Assembly (NCBI GenBank): GCA_000482145.1 | Contig: AUXH01000268.1 | Coordinates: 1-25,104, forward strand | Direction: 5' to 3' | Length of the DNA: 25,104 nucleotides | Origin: Strigomonas culicis | Taxonomy: Eukaryota > Euglenozoa > Kinetoplastea > Trypanosomatida > Trypanosomatidae | Program-made: the position numbers and the translations under genes | The notes under the pieces: generated by a model | Seen by the model: only the letters and a program-made list of their open reading frames with translations | Databases searched by the model: none | What the model was told of the DNA's origin: nothing | Shown: piece after piece, positions 7,487 through 15,000 of the stretch | Position numbering within the stretch: the first letter of the stretch is position 1 | Layout: every line of letters begins with the position of its first letter

Positions 7487-8538
7487 TGCGCAAGGAGAAA
7501 GGGGGGAAAAAACTAACTACTGATATCCAGATTGGAAAGCAAGAGGTGAAAGAGAGAGAGAGAGAGAATGATATATGGATGAACGCATACGTATCGCCAT
7601 CGATAAGCGCATCAAAACATTCTTCTGCGACGCGATACACACAACTCATAATAAAAAAGAGGGGGAAAATGGAGAGAAGTATAACTCGAACACGGGATAT
7701 TCAAAGAATCTGAAAAAGAAAAATAATGAAAGTTGGAAAGAAAGAAAGGAATACAACATTTAAAAGAAAATGAAAGGAGTAAATGACTCTGAAAAAAAAA
7801 AAACAGAAGTGGATACAAAAACCTGACGCGTTGAATTACTAAATATGAAAGCAAGCATAGATATATCAAATAGGACACTTATAATTCTTTTTTTTTCCTT
7901 CTACTATTATTTCTTTATTATATCCTTTCACAAATAAATACTGTATATTTCTGTACTAATTCCACAGAGAGATTCAGCAATCAAAACAAACAGCACTTAT
8001 GTCGTGAAAAAAAAAGTACTAACAGAATTCAAAGTACTTCTGAAAAGAAAAAAGAAACAACGCAAAACAGAAAAAATACATATAATAACAAGTATATCCT
8101 ATAGTAAAGAGGTAATTAAAAAAAAGCGAAAACAAGTACTGTAACTTATGATGAGAAAGGAAGTTCCTTAAAGAGTTCAAACAGCAACGAAGAAGCTAAT
8201 AAAGAGAGGGTAAAAACAAAAGAAGCAAAGAAGGAAACACCTACTCAACTCTACTTCCTTTCCGGTAAACTACAAGTAGTAGTTATGCATATATATATAG
8301 TTCCTTAGTTAAAGTTCATTTTTTTTTTTTGATGCATTATCGTTACTGCCTCTCTTTAATGATATGCCTCCTTTCTCTGAACATAATATGCTTCCCTCCG
8401 TTGATTTGCTTTGTTTTTTTTTGTTTTTTTTTTAGGATTATTATTTTACTTTATTCTTTATTAGTGTAATTTTTTTTCTTTTATTATTGGTATTTTAAAA
8501 AAGCCTCATGTGTAAAACGATCTTGCAAAGCCCGCTGC
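7487..8538. other. A/T-rich 1 kb spacer
   Basis: No gene is seen in these 1,052 bases; short open frames are low-complexity Lys/Glu or Phe/Leu/Ser strings without ATG context or homology. The plus strand is T-rich at about 8310-8500 (A-rich in the transcript, next to the preceding gene's stop) and purine-rich from 7500 to 8300, ending in the acceptor of the ATP23-like gene. Three copies of the palindrome AGTACT lie at 8015, 8033 and 8135. I saw no tRNA-like or other structured RNA, but a covariance search was not possible. Confidence 0.55.
7520..7568 (-). promoter_or_regulatory. Predicted trans-splice acceptor for the ATP23-like gene
   Basis: The minus strand has (CT)n and a mixed T/C run (about 7533-7567), then GATATCAG with AG at 7521-7520, giving a 33-base leader without an ATG. 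Two further AGs follow closely. Confidence 0.5.
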
Positions 8539-9816
8539 TTACACGGTATGGTATAAGTAGCTTGACTCCGTATAACGGTTGCTCACACTGGGCTTCTCGT
8601 TGGCACTCGCCATCGTGTCTACCTTCACGCCCTGCATCACGATGCCGACAATCTGCTTCAGACGCTCAAGGGTGTCCTCAGACTCCTGGAAGAGGTTGTT
8701 GGGCGACATGGGCAGTGTCTCCTCCGTCGCGCTCACGCTGCCGTTGGTCGCGCTCGTCGCGTCGTTGAAGAGGCTGAAGTTAAAGAAGGTGTTGAAGGAC
8801 GAGGGCTGGTAGGCGGCCTTGGTGCTCGCGTGCGCGGGGCGGTTGGTGGCGACCTCCATCGCATCAAACTGCACCGCCTCGGCCATGCCGTCGTTGCTAT
8901 TGAAGAGGGTGTTCAGAAACTGGATCTTGTTCGCCTCCTCGCGGTTCTCCGCCTTCTGCGCCTCCGGCTCCGCCACGCTGCGGTTGAAGGAGATCGCGGA
9001 GGCCGGCGCGGACAGCGGCTCCATGACCGGGCTGCGCGGCAACGGGCTGTCCTCGCCGACCGGCTTCAGCGCCGCGACGCGCGGCACGAGCGGCGGGGCC
9101 TCCCCCTGGAAGAGCCCCTCGTCCTCGCTCTCCGAGCGGGTCGGGCTGCTAGAGATGGGGCGCGGCGCGTGCGCGTTGTTGAAGTGGTACCGGGGCGCCG
9201 CCGGCAGCGGCTCCGCGCGGCGGAAGGCTTCGAGCGACGGCACAGTGCGCGGCGCGCCGATGGGCAGCGCGGCGGCGGCGGGCAGGTCGCTCCACAGCGG
9301 CGCCGGCGCCTTCACCGGCACGGCGTCGATGGAGGCCGGCGCGTACAGCCCCTTCTGCTTCCGCGGCAGCGAGCCGAAGGCGCTCCAGGTGCTGTCGGCA
9401 CCGATGGAGAGCGGGCCGGCGGCCCCCTCGCGGTGCAGCTCGGACGGCAGCGTCACCTCCACCGTGTGGTGCTTCCCCTGCAGCGAGTCCACGTCGACGC
9501 AGGCGTCCACCGGCAGCAGCGCGGCCGGGCTCACGGAGCCCAGCGCCGCGGGCGGCTGCGGCACCGCCGCCGCCGCCTTCGGCTCCGCGCCACGGTAGAA
9601 GAAGCTGAGGAGGCTGTTGCGCGATGGGACGGCCGCACTCGTGCTGGCCGTCGTGCCGATGGGCTGCGGCATCGCGACGGGCGTCGGGGGCTGGACCGCG
9701 CCGCAGGGCGCGGGGCTCTGGGGGAGGGCAAAGCTCCAGTCCGAGTTGATCGTCGCGAGATTCACGCGGGAGAAGAGGCCATTGGACGGCTTATCTGCGG
9801 CCTGAGAATCAGACAT
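8539..9816 (-). CDS. Unrecognised protein, largely disordered, Pro/Ala/Ser-rich
   Basis: The protein has 425 residues, with ATG at 9814-9816 directly preceded in frame by TAA, so the start cannot be further upstream. The stop is TAA at 8539-8541. Third positions are strongly G/C, which supports real coding. I recognise no domain. Composition is Ala/Pro/Ser rich with several Ser-Pro or Thr-Pro sites (S34, T45, S96, S224, S257, S262, S371). Two short Asn/Phe-rich elements, FLNTLFNSN (300-308) and SFNTFFNFSLFN (340-351), could be docking motifs. A short amphipathic helix is likely at 379-397 (SEDTLERLKQIVGIVMQGV). There is no signal peptide or membrane segment. It sits between spacers of 500 and 1,052 bases, suggesting long untranslated regions and perhaps post-transcriptional control. 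A regulatory or scaffold protein is possible, but this is a guess from composition. Confidence 0.75.
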   Translation of the reverse strand: MSDSQAADKPSNGLFSRVNLATINSDWSFALPQSPAPCGAVQPPTPVAMPQPIGTTASTSAAVPSRNSLLSFFYRGAEPKAAAAVPQPPAALGSVSPAALLPVDACVDVDSLQGKHHTVEVTLPSELHREGAAGPLSIGADSTWSAFGSLPRKQKGLYAPASIDAVPVKAPAPLWSDLPAAAALPIGAPRTVPSLEAFRRAEPLPAAPRYHFNNAHAPRPISSSPTRSESEDEGLFQGEAPPLVPRVAALKPVGEDSPLPRSPVMEPLSAPASAISFNRSVAEPEAQKAENREEANKIQFLNTLFNSNDGMAEAVQFDAMEVATNRPAHASTKAAYQPSSFNTFFNFSLFNDATSATNGSVSATEETLPMSPNNLFQESEDTLERLKQIVGIVMQGVKVDTMASANEKPSVSNRYTESSYLYHTV

Positions 9817-9878
9817 TTAGGAAGGTGTAAATGAAAAGGGGGAAAAAAAAAGAATCAACAAAAGAGAATTGAAAATAT

Positions 9879-9930
9879 CTTTGAAAACAAGATGAAAAGA
9901 TGTATATTGCTACAAAGAAAAACCCGAGAG
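9879..9930 (-). promoter_or_regulatory. Alternative proximal trans-splice acceptors for the unrecognised gene
   Basis: The minus strand offers TTTTTCTTTGTAG (AG at 9911-9910) and TTGTTTTCAAAG (AG at 9880-9879), giving leaders of 93 and 62 bases. A more distal acceptor at 10156-10155 competes with these. Confidence 0.35.
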
Positions 9931-10154
9931 TATTTAAAACAAAAAATGTAGATTTATTTATATACCCTTATGGAACTAAATAATCCAAAAGCTCTAACTA
10001 GATATGTAAAGCTTTAGAAAAAAAAACTACTACTGCTATTACTAGCGAGAATTGAAAAGACGAAGAAGAAGTAGATGTACGGCAAGCAAAGCAACGTATA
10101 AGAAACAGGAAAGATACACACCAAATGGCTTGTACAGTCAACAAGTCAGAAAAA

Positions 10155-10176
10155 CTAAAAAAAATGCACACGAAAG
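10155..10176 (-). promoter_or_regulatory. Distal trans-splice acceptor candidate for the unrecognised gene
   Basis: The minus strand reads a pyrimidine-rich run ending TTTTTTTTAG, with AG at 10156-10155. Use of this site gives a 338-base leader with no ATG. The first ATG on this strand lies only at 10181-10183, just outside it. Confidence 0.4.
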
Positions 10177-10228
10177 GCGACATGGGAATCGGTGGGTTTA
10201 AAATGGAAAGATGTAATGTTACAAATAT

Positions 10229-10254
10229 TTATATATATATATATATATATATAT
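10229..10254. repeat. (TA)n microsatellite
   Basis: About thirteen TA units, likely in the PIG-C 3' untranslated region; the RNA could fold on itself. Confidence 0.9.
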
Positions 10255-10274
10255 CCTACTACGCAGTTAACGCA

Positions 10275-10294
10275 GCACACACACACACACACAC
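10275..10294. repeat. (CA)n microsatellite
   Basis: About nine to ten CA units, reading (UG)n in the transcript, starting about 22 bases after the PIG-C stop codon. Confidence 0.9.
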
Positions 10295-10316
10295 ATAAGG
10301 AGAAGGGAGAGCAACC

Positions 10317-11540
10317 CTAGACGGAATTCGCCCACTCTGCGGCAGCGGCGCTGTTCGTCGGCTTCGCCTCGTCCCAGGGCCCGCTGATTTGATCCTTGCG
10401 GCTGTGCAGCTTCACGAAAAAGAAGGGAATCACAAACGTGACCATGGCACACGCGCTGACGAAGAACACAAAGATGGACGGCACGTACCACAGACACCAC
10501 ATGCCCGCGACAAAGAGCACCAGCGTGAGGGCCGCGTCCGCGCGGCAGGACCAGAGCTTCACGAAGCGCCGCGCGAAGGGATTGAGCGTAAAGAGGAGCG
10601 TCCCGAAGGTGATGACGGAGCCGCCCTCCAGCGGGTCGCGCATGCGCGAGGCCAACAGCGTCACGCCAAAGTAAGCGAGGTTAATGGCGAGATTGCCCTT
10701 GTTGTGGTCCGACACGCCCGTCAGGTACTTGTAGTCCACCAGCGCCGTGTGCAGGAACATGGTGAATATGGTCAGCGCGATGATGGTATCATCGCTGAAG
10801 TCAGCGACGAGGCTAATGAGGATGGGAATAATGAGAATGAGAATGCCGAGCAGGACAATCACCTGGCGGCCGAACTCCGAGTAGTGATACCACACGCCGT
10901 GCTTCCGTCGCGCGCGGCGCGCCACGGAGAAGATACTGCTGTTCGCTGTGCTGTTGCTGACGGCGCTCACGCTCGCATTGGCGCTCGTCCCTGCGGTCAC
11001 GCCCGCGTCCATCACGCCGCTCTTCACGCTGGTCGCGTTGCTCGTGACGCCGCCGTTCTTGTGCTCGGGCGTCCCACACGGCCTCTGCGCCGCCGCGGCC
11101 TGCCGGTCCGCCTCCATCCCCCGGAAGACATAGACCGCCCAGGCTATGAACACAAACGCGGTGTCCACGTAAATGAGGCCCACGGCGTCATAGTGGCCGT
11201 CGCGCACCTGCGCAAAGACGTACACAAACAGCACCACAATCGCGATCTCTTGCGTCAGTGGGAAGGTCTCCACCAGCACATCCGTGTACTTGTAGTTCGG
11301 CACATTCTCGTTCTTCCGCAGCTCCTTCATGAACTGGGCCGAGTCCACGTAGTTGTCCTCGAAGGGCTGGCGCGCGTAGAGCACGTTGCGCCACTGGGAG
11401 CCCGTGGGGAACACCGCCGGCTCCGGCGACTTGCCCCGCAGCTCCGTGACACTCGTCCACGGCTGCACGCCATCCAGTTCCTCGTACTCGTTCATCTCCT
11501 CAGAGGCGGCAATGGAAGCCGAGCGAACGAGTGAATCCAT
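10317..11540 (-). CDS. PIGC: PIG-C / GPI2, subunit of the GPI N-acetylglucosaminyltransferase complex
   Basis: The protein has 407 residues, with ATG at 11538-11540 and TAG at 10317-10319. The conserved N-terminal block WRNVLYARQPFEDNYVD (50-66) matches the family signature, as does the SDDTI motif at 249-253 after a long hydrophobic segment. About eight membrane spans are visible: near 97-115, 119-139, 225-246, 250-267, 284-298, 308-322, 336-352 and 354-376. PIG-C is a subunit of the ER complex with PIG-A that moves GlcNAc from UDP-GlcNAc to phosphatidylinositol, the first step of GPI synthesis. GPI anchors dominate trypanosomatid surfaces. A Ser/Thr/Asn/Ala-rich loop of about 70 residues (142-212) separates spans 2 and 3; it is the main departure from compact homologues. 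The family assignment is firm. Confidence 0.93.
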   Translation of the reverse strand: MDSLVRSASIAASEEMNEYEELDGVQPWTSVTELRGKSPEPAVFPTGSQWRNVLYARQPFEDNYVDSAQFMKELRKNENVPNYKYTDVLVETFPLTQEIAIVVLFVYVFAQVRDGHYDAVGLIYVDTAFVFIAWAVYVFRGMEADRQAAAAQRPCGTPEHKNGGVTSNATSVKSGVMDAGVTAGTSANASVSAVSNSTANSSIFSVARRARRKHGVWYHYSEFGRQVIVLLGILILIIPILISLVADFSDDTIIALTIFTMFLHTALVDYKYLTGVSDHNKGNLAINLAYFGVTLLASRMRDPLEGGSVITFGTLLFTLNPFARRFVKLWSCRADAALTLVLFVAGMWCLWYVPSIFVFFVSACAMVTFVIPFFFVKLHSRKDQISGPWDEAKPTNSAAAAEWANSV

Positions 11541-11554
11541 CTAAAAAAAAAAAG
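11541..11554 (-). promoter_or_regulatory. Acceptor-like site directly abutting the PIG-C start codon
   Basis: The minus strand reads CTCTTTTTTTTTTTAG immediately followed by ATG. If used, the spliced leader alone would be the 5' untranslated region. A competing acceptor lies 65 bases upstream. Confidence 0.3.
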
Positions 11555-11605
11555 AGGCAGAACACAAAGTTCTGTATACAACAAACAAAGAGGGCACTAG
11601 TATTA

Positions 11606-11640
11606 CTATACGGGAGAAAAGAAAGCGAAGGGAGGTGGGG
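11606..11640 (-). promoter_or_regulatory. Predicted main trans-splice acceptor for PIG-C
   Basis: The minus strand has CCTCCCTTCGCTTTCTTTTCTCCC, summarised here as a 24-base pyrimidine-rich run at 11613-11638, then GTATAG with AG at 11607-11606. The leader is 65 bases with no ATG. Confidence 0.45.
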
Positions 11641-11981
11641 GAAGAAATAAAGAGAATAAGACATGATGTTGGCAGAAAACAAGAGAGAACAAAGGCGCGT
11701 AGAAATGAGTTTTCAAAGTCGTGCACACACCAGAAAACACAGAAACAAAGAAAACGCAGCAGGTGCATTAAAAAGAAATATGGGAAAGGACGTAGAAACA
11801 GACTGTATAGTTGAATACGAGATATACAATCAAGTTGAATGGTAAGAGTAACAAGAGCAAAAACCAACAGTAAAGAGGAAGAAAAAGGAAACAATATACC
11901 AAACATTTGTTAAGAGCCCATGCATTTCAGTGATAACGGCACCGCACGCAAGCTCACTCACCCCTTTTCTTACGTGCTCGC

Positions 11982-11999
11982 CCATTGCCACGGCAATGG
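11982..11999 (-). other. Stem-loop just after the BEACH stop codon
   Basis: CCATTGCC (11982-11989) and GGCAATGG (11992-11999) are perfect inverted repeats; a 7-bp stem with a four-base loop is feasible. It starts three bases after the TAG in the transcript. A role in 3' processing, stability or readthrough is only conjecture. Confidence 0.5.
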
Positions 12000-12002
12000 C
12001 GG

Positions 12003-15000
12003 CTAAAACAGGGAGCTTTGCTGGCGGCTTGACCGCAGCAATACCAAACGTCCATCGGCGGTGCCGCCCACGATGACCTGCGGGTTGGTTGCGTGGCACG
12101 CAAGGGTCTGCAGCTGACAGTCCGCGGGCAGGCTCACCACCTTCATTATGTTCAGAAAGAAGGCATGGACGTAGAGCACGGACGACGACGTCGACGACGT
12201 GGGGCTGCCCGTGCCGCCGTCCACGGCCGCACCGGAATCCTTCCGCGCGCTCGCGGCGGACACACCCATGTGCGGCGGCGTGCAGTGGATCAGCAAGAAC
12301 TGGTGCTCCGTGACGGCCCAGCAGCCGATCGTGCCGGGCACGGCGAGCGTGCGCAGCCGCTCGCCGTTGAGGCTGTACTGGTGCACCACATTGTCCTTGT
12401 TGGACACGAAGAGGATGTTCGGCACGTAGCAGGTGCTCTGGATGAGGATGCGGTCAATCGGGTACTGCCGCGGGTGCTGCAGCGTGTGCTCGAGGTTGCC
12501 GCGGCCCAGCGAGTGGAGGAAGAGCACGCCGTCCACCGAGGCGGTCGCGACCACGTCCAGCGTGGCGCTGACCGCCGCCGCGCTCGGGTTGTCCTCGTGG
12601 CCGTAGATGATGAAGGACGGGCTCACGTCGAGCTGGTGCGGCCGGCCCGCCGCGACGCGGCAGCGCCACACGACAAACGTGGTGTCCTCCGCCCCCGTGA
12701 CCATGTAGCGGCTGTCGCCGCTCGCCGTCAGCCGCACGACGCGGCCGCTGTGCGCGCGCAGCCGCATGTCGCACGAGAGGTTGCTGAGCGACCGCAGCAC
12801 CACCGAGTGGTCGAAGAGGCCCCCCAGCGCGACGAAGACCTCCGACTCGAAGCACAGCAGCGCGACGTTGTCGCCGACGCAGGGCCCGTCCGCGAAGCGC
12901 GAGTTGTTCGGGATCACACCGGCGGGCATCGGCGCCATGCGCCGCTCGTACTCCTCGGCCACGTCGAAGCTGAGCGCCTCGTAGCTGCCGTAGTAGTTGC
13001 GCATCGTCGGCGGCAGCTCCTCCATCGAGGGCGGCAGCAGCGGCTTGTGGACCGGCGTGGCCGCCGCATTCGACGACGGCGTGACGGCGGCCGACTGCGT
13101 GAGCGGCGACCCGTACATGCGCCGGCGATCCCGCGCGTCGACCCCCGGGGAGACCGGGGCCGTGCCGGGCTCGGCCGGCGCGGCGGCGCCCCCGGCGGCG
13201 GGCGCGATGGGGCAGATCTGCAGCCGCGACAGGAAGGCGGCGCCGGCGCCGCTCACGACGATGAGGCCGTCCGCGCGGAACAGGCAGACGTGCGCGACGC
13301 GCGCGAGGCCCCAGCGCAGGGTGACCACCCGCACGCGCACCCCCATGCTCAGAGGGTCCGCCAGCTCGTTCGCGCGCCGCTGCACGTGGCTGCGGCGGAA
13401 CACCTGGATGGGCGTCTGGCCAATGTTATCGTAGCTGTCCAGCAGGAGCTGCGGGTCGACCTCGAGCTCCATGCTCGCGCGGTCGAGGTCCTCGTACGTG
13501 TGCCAGTTGTACACGTTGTGCGCCTCGATCGCCTTCTGGCCCCGCTGCTTGCAGCCGAAGATGAGGTCGATCCAGGCGTGCAGGTGCGCGGACACGTGGT
13601 CCGACTCGAGCGCCTCGCGCATGCGGTACACAAACTCATATGGGCTGTTGTGCGCCCACGGGGGCAGGTGCAGGTCGCGCATCTCGGTGCCGTCCTGCTT
13701 CTTCCCAAAGTACACGTCGTTGTGCGTCACGCAGAGCTCCGGCATGTAGAAGAGTTCCGGGATCAGCTCGCGCGAGTCCTGGTGGCTCGTCAGCAGGCCC
13801 TGGAAGGTGGACCCAATGGAGTGGAACATGCGGTTCGCGTGGTCAAAGTGGCCGCCCTGCAGCAGCACGTTCAGCGTCGTGTAGGGCTCGAGCCGCACCA
13901 GATAGTAGAGCACCACCGCCACGGAGCTGTAGTGCGTCGGGAAGTGAAACGGCACGTCGCCCATCTCCTTCATCACGTCGTACCGATGCTGTACAAAGGA
14001 CCTGCGCTCCGGTGAGCCGCAGATGCCGATGGGCTCCTCCAGGTTGCGGAACGTCTCCGGCCGCGTGAGGTCGAGCGTCTCGCTCGTGTAGTCCGCGATC
14101 ACCCACGGGAACACGGGGTACTGCGTCAGGTCGTTGAGGGAGCGGCCGGACAAGAAGTTGAGCCAGAGGAGGTAGTCGAAGTTCGTGATTTGGCGATTGC
14201 GCCACGAGTTCATCAGCTCCTGCCGCAGCGGCTCCTTCTTCATGTTCTCCTGAAAGACGTAGATGTTCGCGTGGCGCGTGTGGAGGTTGCACGCCCCGCG
14301 CGGCAGCGAGTGGGTCGCCGCCTCGTACAAGCGATGTTCCTGCCGCCACGCCGCCTGGCATATCGCCTCCAACGCCGCCCGCATCACGGTGACCTCCGAG
14401 AAAATGATGAAGTAGCTCTGCTTGCTGTGCAGCCACACCTCCATTGCGGTGCGCCGCATGCGGAATCGCCGGCCGGGTGCGATGTGCGTCAGCTGCAGCA
14501 CGTTGAAGGCAAAGCTCTTGGGCTGTATGATGTACGGCTTCGCCTCCTCCGCCACCACCTGGTTGTACGCGGTGTTCACGTCGTCGAACAGGATGGCCAC
14601 CTCCGTGCCGCACAGCGTCAGCGTGGCGCTCCAGCAGTGCATCATGTAAGGTATCTCGCACGCCACAGAGAAGACGTTGGTGCCCGTTGCAGCAGCCGCC
14701 GCTGCTGCTCGCGTCGCGGCTTCAGCCTTGGCGGTGCCGGAATCTCTCTCCGTGCTGTTCCTGGTAGCGGGACTGCCCGCATCCGCATCCTCCTTGCCGC
14801 CGCTGCGACCCCCGTCCTTTAGCGCCGCTTCGCCCTCCTCGTCCGGCAGTGGCGGCGTGTACAGGGGCAGCGTGGGCAGCATCGACAAGTTACTTTTGGA
14901 GCCGCCCCACCCCACCTCGCTCTCTGCGCTCATTGTCGCGGCGTCGTCCGCCACGGCCATCTCCTCCTCCTCCTCCTCATCCCACGCGAGCAGGACGCCC

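Larger units (their letters stand above)
9817..10316. other. Spacer between PIG-C and the unrecognised gene
   Basis: This 500-base A/T-rich spacer holds (TA)n and (CA)n repeats next to the PIG-C stop. A 364-base stretch (9817-10180) with no ATG on the transcript strand is probably the leader of the unrecognised gene. No gene is seen. Confidence 0.6.
11541..12002. other. Spacer between the BEACH and PIG-C genes
   Basis: In this 462-base spacer the first 65 or so bases after the BEACH stop (about 11937-12002) stay GC-rich and contain a stem-loop. The rest is A/T-rich and holds the acceptor region of PIG-C. No gene is seen. Confidence 0.6.

Noticed and set aside
7456..7878. Short frames on both strands in the 1 kb spacer (85, 62 and 88 codons)
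   Set aside because: They are low-complexity Lys/Glu/Arg or Phe/Leu/Ser strings from purine or pyrimidine tracts, without homology or coding bias.
8830..9834. A 334-codon plus-strand frame opposite the unrecognised gene
   Set aside because: Its composition is typical of an antisense shadow (Arg/His/Gly/Leu), whereas the minus frame has TAA before ATG, acceptor sites and a plausible protein composition.
11541..11906. A 121-codon Phe/Leu-rich minus-strand frame upstream of PIG-C that could look like a membrane protein
   Set aside because: The hydrophobicity comes from T/C-rich splice-acceptor sequence; base composition is that of spacer, not of coding DNA here.
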